Positions 32,842-41,165 of a DNA stretch of 64,000 nt are shown here, piece by piece. A model generated the notes under the pieces. It was given only the letters and a program-made list of their open reading frames with translations, was not told the origin of the DNA and did not search any database. The stretch is from an uncultured Lachnospiraceae bacterium. GTDB taxonomy: Bacteria; Bacillota; Clostridia; Lachnospirales; Lachnospiraceae. A program made the translations under genes and the position numbers. The stretch is taken from contig CAJTMW010000007.1 of the NCBI GenBank assembly GCA_910577275.1, positions 1 to 64,000 on the forward strand, given 5' to 3'. Numbering within the stretch: the first letter of the stretch is position 1; every line of letters starts with the position of its first letter.

Positions 32842-33768
32842 AAACGGACCCGGAAATACAGAGTACTTCATATCTCGTTTACTCATGTGACGGCTCTTTT
32901 TCCTCCACTGCAATGGCGTAGTACCCATTATTGCCCTGAAATTCCGGTTATAACTGGTATTTCCCGAAAAACCGACCTGCAGGGCAATACTCAATACAGA
33001 ATCCTCCGTATTGTATAAAAGCTCACAGGATTTATTGATGCGTATCCTGTTGACATAGTCAAGCGGCGTCTCGTTCATAATCACCTTAAAAAGCCTTCTG
33101 AAATGTGTCAGGCTAAGGCAGCAGACATCAGCTAATGCCTCAATGGCAATGGGCTCCATATAATGTTCGTCCACATACATAATTGCGGGATAAATAGTCA
33201 TCTTATTTTTCTGATAGCAGAAATCCATACCGGATTCCCTCGGAAGAATCCGAATCAATTGAATCAAAAAGGAAATACACAGGCAGGCAGCGCTGGTCCG
33301 GTAATCCTCCTTCTGCCCGGTCAGCTCCGCCACTATCTGCAAAAAAAGCTGTTTCATATGCGGATAGGTTTTTCCGGAGACAATGTTGGGAAAATCCGGG
33401 GAATCAAACATCAGCAGGAAAGCGCTGGGAAAAGCGTCATGTAAATACTCCTGAAAAAGTGCTCTGGCATCTACATAAATATATTCCCAGCTGCTTGTGG
33501 TCCCCTGCCTGCTTTTAGAGATGTGCATGGTGTTGGCGCAGGTGATAAAAAAATCGTCCGTCGCAAAAGGGCGGGTTTTATTTTCCACAATAACCACACC
33601 CTCCCCCTCATGACACAATCCGATTTCGATGCAATTATGGCAATGCAGAAAAGTAATTTCATCATCCGGCAGGCTCCATCCGTCCCCCGTCAGCCCCAGA
33701 ATCGGGAAGCCCACAGGCAGCTCATAATGGCTGTACTCCAACACATAAGTCTGCTTTTGTCTGTTCAT
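32833..33768 (-). CDS. AraC family transcriptional regulator
   Basis: A 311-residue regulator with an N-terminal cupin-like sensor domain (FLHCHNCIEIGLCHEGEGVV, about residues 39-58) and a C-terminal double helix-turn-helix (about 200-300: IEALADVCCLSLTHFRRLFK and the second motif IALQVGFSGNTSYNRNFRA). AraC members with this layout usually activate sugar uptake genes. Two near-identical elements before the adjacent URO-D gene and ABC operon are the best candidates for its sites. No copy is seen upstream of araC itself. Confidence 0.93.
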   Translation of the reverse strand: MNRQKQTYVLEYSHYELPVGFPILGLTGDGWSLPDDEITFLHCHNCIEIGLCHEGEGVVIVENKTRPFATDDFFITCANTMHISKSRQGTTSSWEYIYVDARALFQEYLHDAFPSAFLLMFDSPDFPNIVSGKTYPHMKQLFLQIVAELTGQKEDYRTSAACLCISFLIQLIRILPRESGMDFCYQKNKMTIYPAIMYVDEHYMEPIAIEALADVCCLSLTHFRRLFKVIMNETPLDYVNRIRINKSCELLYNTEDSVLSIALQVGFSGNTSYNRNFRAIMGTTPLQWRKKSRHMSKRDMKYSVFPGPFNG

Positions 33769-33862
33769 CCTCTGTTCTCCTGTTGATACCTATAAGTCCT
33801 TTTCATATTACCCATAGTATATACAGTCCTTCAAATGACGTCAATCCCTGCCTGTGCGCTCT

Positions 33863-33897
33863 AAAAAACCGGAATCTCCCTGACGGAAATTCCGGTT
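33863..33897 (-). terminator. Intrinsic terminator after pnp
   Basis: On the minus strand AACCGGAAT / ATTCCGGTT (9 bp, 13-nt loop) is followed by six T. It lies about 100 nt beyond the pnp stop codon. Confidence 0.82.
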
Positions 33898-34000
33898 CTT
33901 ACGTTTTCATCTTATTTATAAATATTAGAGACACGCCGCCTCATAAGGCTTCGCCGTACGCAGTGCTCCGGCGCTTAAGCCGTGTCAGAGGACGCATAGC

Positions 34001-36091
34001 TTACGCCTGCGCCACATCCTTCATAGAGAAGCTCATCCTTCCCATTCTGTCCTTTCCAAGGCAAACCACCGTCACCTTGTCGCCAAGGGTAAGCACATCC
34101 TCCACGCGGTTGATTCTGCCTCTGGAAATCTTGGAAATGTGAACCATTCCCTCCTTGCCGGGCGCAAACTCAACGAACGCGCCGAATTCCTTGATGCTCA
34201 CAACGATTCCCTTGAAAATCTGGCCTTCCTGATAATCGGTAACAATAGTCTTGACGTACTCAACGGCCTTGTCCATCATGGCCATGTCCGTTCCGCAAAC
34301 CGAAACGTTTCCGTCGTCGGTGATATCAATCTTAACGCCTGTGCGGGCAATAATCTCGTTGATGGTCTTGCCTCTCTGACCAACCACATCGCCAATCTTT
34401 TCAGGGTCAATCTGAATGGAAATAATCTTGGGCGCATAAGGTCCAACCTCCGGCCTGGGCTCTGCAATAGCTTTCTTCATGCAGTTATCCATAATGAAAA
34501 GTCTTGCCTCGCGGCATCTTGCAATGGCGCCCTCTACAATAGGTCTTGTAAGGCCGTGAATCTTGATATCCATCTGGATTGCCGTGATTCCTTCCGTAGT
34601 ACCCGTCACCTTGAAGTCCATATCACCGAAGAAATCCTCAAGTCCCTGGATATCTGTGAGAAGCACAAAATCATCATCCGTATCCCCGGTTACAAGACCG
34701 CAGGAAATACCGGCCACCATCTTCTTAATCGGAACGCCTGCCGCCATCAGTGACATACAGGACGCACAGGTGGAAGCCATGGAAGTGGAACCGTTGGACT
34801 CAAAGGTCTCGGAAACGGTGCGGATTGCATAGGGGAATTCCTCCTCGGAAGGAAGCACCGGAATCAGCGCGCGCTCCGCCAGCGCCCCATGACCGATTTC
34901 CCTTCTGCCGGGCCCTCTTGAGGGCTTTGTCTCGCCTACGGAGTAGGAGGGGAAATTATAATGATGCATGTAACGCTTGCTCACTTCATTCTCGTCCAGT
35001 CCGTCAATCTTCTGCTGCTCGGATAAAGGCGCAAGGGTACATACGTTGCAAATCTGCGTCTGTCCGCGGGTGAACATTGCGGAACCATGGACTCTGGGAA
35101 TAATGTCAACCTCAGCTGCCAGAGGACGAATCTGGGTAATTTCACGTCCGTCGGGACGTTTGCGGTCCTTCAGAATCATCTTGCGGACCGTCTTCTTCTG
35201 ATACTGATAAACGGCCTCTCCGAGAACGGCAAGCCATTCCTCGTTTTCCGCAAAGGCTTCCTCCAGCTTTTCTGTAATATTTCTGATATTTTCTTCGCGA
35301 ACCTGCTTTTCGTCCGTGAAAACCGCTTCCTCCATCTGTGCGGGAGGCACGATTTCCTTAATCGCCGCAAACAGCTCCTCGGGAATTGCACAGCTTGTAT
35401 ACTCATGCTTTGCCTTTCCAACCTCGGACACTATCTGATTGATAAAAGCAATAATTGTCTGATTAATTTCATGAGCCGTGTAAATGGCCTCAATCATTTT
35501 ATCCTCGGGAACCTCGTTTGCCCCCGCTTCAATCATAATCACCTTTTCCGCCGTAGAAGCAACCGTCAGGTTGAGGTCGCCTACCTTCCACTGTTCCTGG
35601 GAAGGGTTGATTACGAATTCCCCGTCAATCATGCCCACCTGGGTCATAGCGCAGGGACCGTCAAAGGGAATATCGGAAATGCAGGTTGCAATGGCTGCGC
35701 CAAGCATGGCCACCAGCTCGGGGCGGCACCCCGGGTCAACGCTCATAACCATGTTATTTAAAGTCACGTCGTTTCTGTAATCCTTGGGGAACAGGGGACG
35801 CATGGGCCTGTCAATTACCCTGCTTGTCAGAACAGCGTTTTCCGACGCCTTTCCCTCTCTCTTGTTAAATCCCCCCGGAATCTTGCCTACCGCATAGAGC
35901 TTTTCCTCATATTCTACACTCAGGGGGAAAAAATCAATTCCCTCTCTGGGCTTGTCCGATGCGGTTGCCGTTGACAATACGGTAGTATCGCCGTAATGCA
36001 TGAACGCGCATCCATTCGCCTGCCTGCCCACTCTGTCAATGTCAACCGTGAGTGTACGGCCTGCAAGCTCCATTGAAAACGTCTTGTACAT
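34001..36091 (-). CDS. pnp: Polyribonucleotide nucleotidyltransferase (PNPase)
   Basis: A 696-residue phosphorolytic 3'-5' exoribonuclease that works as a trimer in mRNA decay. It has two RNase PH-like domains (about residues 1-220 and 310-540, the second with RVHGSAMFTRGQTQ), a KH domain with GQRGKTINEIIARTGVKIDI (about 570) and a C-terminal S1 domain (GIVVSIKEFGAFVEF, about 625-690). Length and domain order are complete. It follows rpsO, the classic rpsO-pnp pair. A rpsO terminator lies in the 96-nt gap, so part of pnp transcription must read through it. Confidence 0.97.
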   Translation of the reverse strand: MYKTFSMELAGRTLTVDIDRVGRQANGCAFMHYGDTTVLSTATASDKPREGIDFFPLSVEYEEKLYAVGKIPGGFNKREGKASENAVLTSRVIDRPMRPLFPKDYRNDVTLNNMVMSVDPGCRPELVAMLGAAIATCISDIPFDGPCAMTQVGMIDGEFVINPSQEQWKVGDLNLTVASTAEKVIMIEAGANEVPEDKMIEAIYTAHEINQTIIAFINQIVSEVGKAKHEYTSCAIPEELFAAIKEIVPPAQMEEAVFTDEKQVREENIRNITEKLEEAFAENEEWLAVLGEAVYQYQKKTVRKMILKDRKRPDGREITQIRPLAAEVDIIPRVHGSAMFTRGQTQICNVCTLAPLSEQQKIDGLDENEVSKRYMHHYNFPSYSVGETKPSRGPGRREIGHGALAERALIPVLPSEEEFPYAIRTVSETFESNGSTSMASTCASCMSLMAAGVPIKKMVAGISCGLVTGDTDDDFVLLTDIQGLEDFFGDMDFKVTGTTEGITAIQMDIKIHGLTRPIVEGAIARCREARLFIMDNCMKKAIAEPRPEVGPYAPKIISIQIDPEKIGDVVGQRGKTINEIIARTGVKIDITDDGNVSVCGTDMAMMDKAVEYVKTIVTDYQEGQIFKGIVVSIKEFGAFVEFAPGKEGMVHISKISRGRINRVEDVLTLGDKVTVVCLGKDRMGRMSFSMKDVAQA

Positions 36092-36146
36092 ACTCTCTCT
36101 CCTTTTCTCTTCTTACCACACGGGGCATCCCGCCCCGGCACATTTG

Positions 36147-36175
36147 AAAAGCGGAGTACGATTATCGCCCTCCGC
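36147..36175 (-). terminator. Terminator-like hairpin between rpsO and pnp
   Basis: On the minus strand GCGGAG / CTCCGC (6 bp) is followed by TTTT. It lies about 15 nt beyond the rpsO stop codon and 56 nt before pnp. It is short and may let part of transcription through to pnp. Confidence 0.6.
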
Positions 36176-36187
36176 CTTAACTGCCTC

Positions 36188-36454
36188 TTACTTTCTGATT
36201 CCCAGTTTTTCAATCAAAGCACGATATCTTTCAATATCCTTTTTCTTAAGATAATTAAGAAGACCGCGTCTTTGACCTACCATCTTAAACATACCTCTTC
36301 TTGAGTGATTATCCTTCGGATGCTCTTTCAAATGCTCTGTAAGCTCCTGAATTCTCGCTGATAATACTGCAATCTGCACCTCCGGCGAACCTGTGTCGCC
36401 CTCACATCTTGCATACTCCTTCATAATGGCTGTTTTCTTTTCCTTTGAAATCAT
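36188..36454 (-). CDS. rpsO: 30S ribosomal protein S15
   Basis: An 88-residue ribosomal protein that binds 16S rRNA helix 22. The family motif runs GDTGSPEVQIAVLSARIQEL (about residues 20-39), followed by HLKEHPKDNHSRRGMFKMVG (about 41-60) and ends DIERYRALIEKLGIRK. Length is exact for the family. It lies upstream of pnp. A promoter (TTTACA, 17 nt, TATCAT) lies 94 nt upstream. Confidence 0.97.
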   Translation of the reverse strand: MISKEKKTAIMKEYARCEGDTGSPEVQIAVLSARIQELTEHLKEHPKDNHSRRGMFKMVGQRRGLLNYLKKKDIERYRALIEKLGIRK

Positions 36455-36547
36455 GAGATATATCCTCCTTGTTTTTATGACCGCCTGATGCTAAGATTTG
36501 GCCGGAGTGTCCATAAATCTGAGCAACGGCTGATTCCACAGTAATAA

Positions 36548-36576
36548 ATGATAGCACAATCTTATCCGGCTGTAAA
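36548..36576 (-). promoter_or_regulatory. Promoter of rpsO
   Basis: On the minus strand TTTACA (36571-36576) and TATCAT (36548-36553) are 17 nt apart. It leaves a leader of about 87 nt before rpsO, in which S15 could bind for autoregulation, although no such structure was confirmed. Confidence 0.65.
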
Positions 36577-36639
36577 GCGGAATTTTTCATGGATTCTGCA
36601 TAGAATAGCTTCCGCTTATCTTATAATTTTTCAAACGCA

Positions 36640-36667
36640 TTGACTATTCCTTTAAATATGATATCAT
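36640..36667 (+). promoter_or_regulatory. Promoter of the AAA ATPase-nuclease gene
   Basis: On the plus strand TTGACT (36640-36645) and TATCAT (36662-36667) are 16 nt apart, 46 nt upstream of the ATG at 36713. The gene has GGGGGAT as ribosome binding site. Confidence 0.6.
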
Positions 36668-36712
36668 TTTGTCAACAATATCAATGAAATCAGAAAAGCT
36701 ATCGGGGGATAC

Positions 36713-38311
36713 ATGACACGTTATTTTAATACGGAAGGCCTTTGTAAGCCGGACAAACATTATATGGTACGACTGGACGAACGCCTGACACAAATTAAAC
36801 AGCAATATATCGACAGAGGAAAATATTTTGTCATTAACAGGGGACGGCAGTATGGCAAGACCACAACCCTGATGGCATTAAAATCCTTTTTAAAAAACGA
36901 CTATATAGTAATTTCCATGGATTTTCAGAAAATTGGGAGTGAAGAATTCAAAAATGCGGAAACTTTTGTATATGCCTTTTCAAAAATATTTCTTTCTGCC
37001 CTTTCAAAAGTAGATATCGAAACTGATGAAAAAGAAAATCTGCTGCATCCTTTAAGCAATTTTACAAACAATGATACCGACAAAAACCTGCGGGAACTTT
37101 TTATCAGGCTAAGTGAAATATGTTCCGCCGCTCCAAAGCCGATTCTGTTAATGATAGACGAAGTGGACAGCGCCGCAAATAATCAGGTATTTATTGATTT
37201 TCTGGCACAGCTACGAGGCTGTTATCTTGACCGGGAGGACAGCCCGATATTTCATTCTGTCATCCTGGCAGGCGTTTATGATATTAAAAACCTGAATTTA
37301 AAAATGCGTTCCCATGAGGAACATCAGTACAACAGCCCCTGGAACATATCTGCTGATTTTGATGTTGATATGAATTTTTCAGCAAAGCAGATTGCTGAAA
37401 TGCTTAAAGAATATAGCGCAGACCACAATACCGGAATGGATTCCGCCATAATTGCGGAAGAAATTTACCGATATACATCGGGATACCCATATCTGGTATC
37501 TGCAATCTGCAAAATTATGGATGAAAAACTTCCTTATAATGAAATTTTTTCAGTAAGCGGGAATATCTGGTCGAAAGCCGGGGTTTCTGAAGCGGTTAAA
37601 ATTCTGCTTCGTTCCAGAACAACACTGTTCGACAGTTTGATTAAACACATAAATGAATACCCTGAGTTAAAAAGCATGTTACATGCCATACTGTTTCAGG
37701 GAGAGCAGTTGACATATAATCAGTATAATCATACCATAGCGCTGGCATGTATGTTTGGATATATCATTGATAACGGGGCAAACATACAGGTTGCAAACCG
37801 GATTTTTGAAACCTGCCTGTATAACCTGTTTTTGTCAGAGGAAGAACTGGCAAGCGCAATAAGCAGAATAGCCAGGCAGAGTAAAAATCAGTTTATAGCA
37901 GACGGCAGGCTTCATATGGAACGTGTTCTTGAAAAGTTTGTGGAATATTTTAACGAAATATACGGTGATAATGATGAGAAATTTATTGAAAAATATGGGC
38001 GTAAATTTTTCCTTTTATATTTGAAACCGATTATAAACGGCACAGGAAATTATTATATTGAAGCACAGACAAGAGATGCAAAGCGTACCGATATTATAAT
38101 AGACTATGCAGGCGAGCAATTTGTTACGGAAATGAAAATCTGGCGTGGGAATGAATACAATGAACGCGGCAGACAGCAATTAACTGACTACCTGAATTAT
38201 TTTCACCAAAATAAGGGATATCTGCTCAGTTTTAACTTTAACAGAAAAAAGGAAACCGGTATAAAAACCCTTACCCTCGGAAATAAAACAATTATTGAAG
38301 CGGTCGTCTGA
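36713..38311 (+). CDS. AAA ATPase with C-terminal PD-(D/E)XK nuclease-like domain
   Basis: A 532-residue protein. The N-terminal ATPase has the variant Walker A GRQYGKTT (residues 44-51) and a Walker B PILLMIDEVDSA (about 140-151), like the AAA-ATPase-like (PF09820-type) family. The C-terminus has RTDIIIDYAGEQFVTEMKIW (about 460-480), an Asp...Glu-x-Lys arrangement of PD-(D/E)XK nucleases, followed by GRQQLTDYL. The family is widespread in gut bacteria and its role is unknown; mobile-element or defence functions have been suggested for related folds. It is on the plus strand, AT-rich, and has its own promoter, in the break between rpsO and ribF, so it was likely acquired. Confidence 0.75.
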   Translation: MTRYFNTEGLCKPDKHYMVRLDERLTQIKQQYIDRGKYFVINRGRQYGKTTTLMALKSFLKNDYIVISMDFQKIGSEEFKNAETFVYAFSKIFLSALSKVDIETDEKENLLHPLSNFTNNDTDKNLRELFIRLSEICSAAPKPILLMIDEVDSAANNQVFIDFLAQLRGCYLDREDSPIFHSVILAGVYDIKNLNLKMRSHEEHQYNSPWNISADFDVDMNFSAKQIAEMLKEYSADHNTGMDSAIIAEEIYRYTSGYPYLVSAICKIMDEKLPYNEIFSVSGNIWSKAGVSEAVKILLRSRTTLFDSLIKHINEYPELKSMLHAILFQGEQLTYNQYNHTIALACMFGYIIDNGANIQVANRIFETCLYNLFLSEEELASAISRIARQSKNQFIADGRLHMERVLEKFVEYFNEIYGDNDEKFIEKYGRKFFLLYLKPIINGTGNYYIEAQTRDAKRTDIIIDYAGEQFVTEMKIWRGNEYNERGRQQLTDYLNYFHQNKGYLLSFNFNRKKETGIKTLTLGNKTIIEAVV

Positions 38312-38351
38312 CCGGATTCAAAAGGGCAGTCGGGAAATAGATAGTTCCAAA

Positions 38352-38391
38352 CAGGGGCAGGTGTGACTTGCATGAGTGACGCCTGCCTCTG
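38352..38391. repeat. Inverted repeat between convergent genes
   Basis: CAGGGGCAGG and CCTGCCTCTG pair over 10 positions (one G-U) around a 20-nt interior that can pair further. It lies between the convergent AAA and NlpC/P60 genes and may act as a two-way terminator, though no T-run follows. Confidence 0.55.
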
Positions 38392-38441
38392 TTCAGAATC
38401 AACGGCCTGCGCGCGAAGCGTGCAATCTGCCGTCTGGTACT

Positions 38442-39518
38442 CTAATCGTACAATACTCTCGTCATCTTATAAGGCGTCCGATAATTATAGGAAGAAATCT
38501 TAATTCCCGTCTTGGGACTGCTGGCGTGTATTACCTGACCGCCGCCAATATAAATCGCCACATGGTTTACCCTTCCGCCCTTTGCATAAAATACCAAATC
38601 TCCGGGCTGTAGTTCGGAGGCGCTGATTTTGCTTCCCGTGTTTGCCTGCTCTCTGGAAGTACGCGGCAGCGAAACGCCGAAATTTGCAAACACGCTCTTT
38701 ACAAAGCCGGAGCAATCGGCTCCCTTCGTAAGGCTTGTCCCGCCCCATACGTAAGGATTCCCCAGAAACTGTTTTGCATACTGGCACAAATCCACCCTGA
38801 TATCGGAAACGCCCTCGCCGTAAATCAGCTCGGTTAAGGTAATCGCCGTATTCAAATCCGATTTCACTTCCACATAATCAGCCGATACATACACTTCTTC
38901 ATCGTCCAGATACACCTTTATCCAGCCGTCGTCCTGGATTTCCACGATATCCAGAATTTCTCCCGCCGCAACCTGCGTCACCACTTCCGCGTCGGTGTTG
39001 GGCATTTCCCGGATATTCAGGCTGTCCGCTGTGGAAACGGCGATTGCCGACGCCAGCTCCTCGCCCTTTTGCTTCGCCTCAAAGCCGGTGAGAAGATACT
39101 CCTCCTTTACATAGCCTTCCACCTTGCCGGAGGAGATAAACGCCCATCCGCTCTCGCTGCTTATAATCTCACAGGCCGCGTTTTTGGGGAGTTTACCCAC
39201 CAGCTTCGCCGACTCGTCGGGCTCTTTTCTGATATTCAAATTGTTTTCGTCCACATTGCAGATGCCAAGGTGCGTGTAGCCCCACATGGCTCCCTCCGCC
39301 TGTCTGGCAATCTCCACATATTCAATTTTTGTGAGCGGGGAAATAAACAAGTCCCCCACCCCTGCGGTAAGCAGTTCTTCCGTATCGTTTACTGCGCTTT
39401 CCTTATTGGTATCGTTCAGCTCTGCAGCCTGTATGTACATCGGTTCTCCCAAAAACATTACAGCCGCTGTCAGCATAGCCGCTGACCTGTAAAAGCCACC
39501 TGTCATCAGTCTTTTCAA
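38442..39518 (-). CDS. NlpC/P60 peptidoglycan hydrolase with two SH3b domains
   Basis: A 358-residue secreted endopeptidase. A signal peptide (about residues 1-32, ending IQAA) is followed by two bacterial SH3 domains (about 90-150 with LNIRKEPDESAKLVGKLP; about 165-222 with SLNIREMPNTDAEVV) and a C-terminal NlpC/P60 domain. In the latter GADCSGFVKSVF (about 267-278) carries the catalytic Cys and the RVNHVAIYIGG segment (about 317-327) the His. It should cut the stem peptide of peptidoglycan. A consensus promoter and a full WalR box lie just upstream, which suggests control by the WalRK system. Confidence 0.93.
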   Translation of the reverse strand: MKRLMTGGFYRSAAMLTAAVMFLGEPMYIQAAELNDTNKESAVNDTEELLTAGVGDLFISPLTKIEYVEIARQAEGAMWGYTHLGICNVDENNLNIRKEPDESAKLVGKLPKNAACEIISSESGWAFISSGKVEGYVKEEYLLTGFEAKQKGEELASAIAVSTADSLNIREMPNTDAEVVTQVAAGEILDIVEIQDDGWIKVYLDDEEVYVSADYVEVKSDLNTAITLTELIYGEGVSDIRVDLCQYAKQFLGNPYVWGGTSLTKGADCSGFVKSVFANFGVSLPRTSREQANTGSKISASELQPGDLVFYAKGGRVNHVAIYIGGGQVIHASSPKTGIKISSYNYRTPYKMTRVLYD

Positions 39519-39536
39519 AACATAACCTCCAAAGTT

Positions 39537-39553
39537 GTTACAAATTTATTACA
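39537..39553 (-). promoter_or_regulatory. WalR (YycF) binding box
   Basis: On the minus strand TGTAAT-AAATT-TGTAAC matches the WalR consensus TGTWAH-N5-TGTWAH at every position. It lies between the expected transcription start (about 39561) and the ATG, that is at about +8 to +24, a position better suited to repression than to activation. The gene it precedes is a wall hydrolase, the main WalR target class. Confidence 0.65.
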
Positions 39554-39567
39554 AATCTGACAAAAGT

Positions 39568-39596
39568 ATTATAACAAGTAACCTTTTGGATGTCAA
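39568..39596 (-). promoter_or_regulatory. Consensus sigma-A promoter of the NlpC/P60 gene
   Basis: On the minus strand TTGACA (39591-39596) and TATAAT (39568-39573) are both perfect and exactly 17 nt apart. The leader is about 43 nt. Confidence 0.9.
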
Positions 39597-39683
39597 ATGT
39601 TCTGTTTTGTTTTTTTATGGAAATCCCCGCCTCCATACTTTTAGGCATAATCCTGCTTTTTTAGGATGCTTATGTTATCGCTC

Positions 39684-40091
39684 CTATACTGGCATAATAC
39701 ATGATTCATTATAGAACGGAATCAACTCATCATGCGTAAGAAAAACCATATTTTCCGCCTTAGCCTGAGCTAAAAGCAGTCTGTCAAACGGGTCCCGATG
39801 TTTTCTGGGAGCAACCTCTGCATATTTCAGCGTTTCCACTATATAAGCGTGTTTAAAGCTTGTAACTAATGGTAAATACCCTGCCATATTGCATAACTCC
39901 TCAAAGCATTGTGCCGAAAAAGGCATGTCTGATTTATGGAGGGCATGTTTAATTGCAACTTCCCATACGTTTGCGAAGCTATAATAAATATTATTGTTCC
40001 TATTAAGAAGAATATCTCTTGCCTTCGCAGACAACTTTACATCATCTCTTAAGGCCCAAATTAATATGTGAGTATCAGCTAAAAAATTCAT
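39684..40091 (-). CDS. PIN domain toxin (VapC-like)
   Basis: A 135-residue PIN-domain ribonuclease. The acidic residues of the active site are Asp6 (LADTHILIW), Glu44 (NVWEVAIKHA), Asp100 and Asp103 (HRDPFDRLL) and Asp121 (LTHDELI). This is the pattern of VapC-type toxins of the 'DTH' subgroup. It overlaps the upstream antitoxin gene by 4 nt (ATGA). The base composition is AT-rich compared with neighbours, which fits a mobile toxin-antitoxin module. Confidence 0.88.
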   Translation of the reverse strand: MNFLADTHILIWALRDDVKLSAKARDILLNRNNNIYYSFANVWEVAIKHALHKSDMPFSAQCFEELCNMAGYLPLVTSFKHAYIVETLKYAEVAPRKHRDPFDRLLLAQAKAENMVFLTHDELIPFYNESCIMPV

Positions 40092-40336
40092 ATCGTAACA
40101 CCTTCAAATAAATCGGCTATCTCATCATTCCACTTATCAAAATTTTCAGGGTCTTCTATAATATTTTTTCCTATTCCTATTCTCTTCGACACATCAATTC
40201 TGGTTTTATCATATTCTATGGCAGTCTCTCCCATCAGGAAAACAGGGTTCATATTATTTATCACCTGATTTATAAAGGCAGCGCCTTCGTCTGACATATT
40301 AATAATTCGGTTACATACTTGTTGCTGAACTGTCAC
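40088..40336 (-). CDS. Probable antitoxin of the PIN-domain pair
   Basis: An 82-residue protein starting at GTG, with AAGGGA about 9 nt upstream. The N-terminal part resembles Phd/YefM-type DNA-binding antitoxins in size and position, and the C-terminus (FDKWNDEIADLFEGVTI) is acidic and hydrophobic, as for a toxin-binding tail. I do not recognise a strict family motif. The assignment rests mainly on its overlap with the PIN toxin gene. Confidence 0.7.
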   Translation of the reverse strand: MTVQQQVCNRIINMSDEGAAFINQVINNMNPVFLMGETAIEYDKTRIDVSKRIGIGKNIIEDPENFDKWNDEIADLFEGVTI

Positions 40337-40478
40337 TATATCACATCCCTTCCATTACATGCACTACAATCGTCTGTCATAGCCATAAAACATTTCGCCA
40401 TATAATACTTTACCACAAAACGTCTAAATATTCCACCAAATTTATGGTAAACAGTCTTTACACCCCAGGTTGCTCCGC

Positions 40479-41165
40479 TTACCTCTCTGCCGCAAGCGCA
40501 AACTCTTTTGACGTACACCCCGTAAGCTTTACTATCAAAGCCCTGTCCATTCCTTCCCGCTGCATATTCCGGATAATGGAAATGCGTTCTTCCTTTTTTC
40601 CTTTTCTTTCCCCTTTACTCATTCCCGACGCCTGACCTTCCCGTCTCCCCGCCGTTCTCGCATCCTCCATAAGTTCTTCCAGCGCTTTGCACAAAACAAA
40701 TCCCTCCTTTTCCTTTGCCGCTTTTATCGTCAGCCGTTTCCATCCCAGATGCGCCGCAATGGCTCTCGCGGCGTCTTCCTTCAGCCGAAGGAAGCTCTCC
40801 GAATGGAATAATGCATTTAACTTTTCTTTATTTCCCCTGCACTGCATTGCCTGAAAAAATTCTTTTAAGTCCGTCTGAAAATAATCAGGATTGATATAAT
40901 CCGCTTCCAGCAGAGGAAAGTCATAATCAGGGATTTTCCCTTTCAACATGGCCGCTGTTTTAACGGGTACATCAAATAATTCCAACAGCCTCTTTCTTCC
41001 CTCAAAATGCCCGGTTCCCCGCAAAGACGGATAAACTCTGACGACCCGCGACAGGTCTTCTTTCTGTACAACCTTTTTACCCTCATAAAAAGTAAAATTT
41101 AAAAGTTCCGCAAACCTTTCCCATTCCGCGAAGTAATCCTTCCCTGTTAAATCCTTTCTTCCCAT
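40479..41165 (-). CDS. Shortened Rpn/transposase-like PD-(D/E)XK family protein
   Basis: A 228-residue protein. It starts MGRKDLTGKDYFAEWERFAE, the N-terminus of Rpn-type recombination-promoting nucleases that are common in Clostridia. It then jumps to EGRKRLLELFDVP, DYDFPLLEADYINPDYFQTD and LKEFFQAMQC, segments normally found after the nuclease core. The core with the catalytic D...ExK is not visible, so an internal deletion is likely. The C-terminal MDRALIVKLTGCTSKEFALA helix motif is kept. The start is the ATG at 41165, preceded by AAAGGA. It may be a pseudogene or a non-catalytic relic. It lies downstream of ribF in an accessory block. Confidence 0.6.
   Translation of the reverse strand: MGRKDLTGKDYFAEWERFAELLNFTFYEGKKVVQKEDLSRVVRVYPSLRGTGHFEGRKRLLELFDVPVKTAAMLKGKIPDYDFPLLEADYINPDYFQTDLKEFFQAMQCRGNKEKLNALFHSESFLRLKEDAARAIAAHLGWKRLTIKAAKEKEGFVLCKALEELMEDARTAGRREGQASGMSKGERKGKKEERISIIRNMQREGMDRALIVKLTGCTSKEFALAAER

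Noticed and set aside
33900..34000. GACACG/CGTGTC arms and GC-rich repeat near the pnp 3' end
   Set aside because: The arms are far apart and short, and the pnp terminator at 33863-33897 already explains the transcript end.
36713..38311. Naming the AAA-nuclease gene as a specific known phage defence system
   Set aside because: No partner genes or signature of a named system are visible; only the two domains can be supported.
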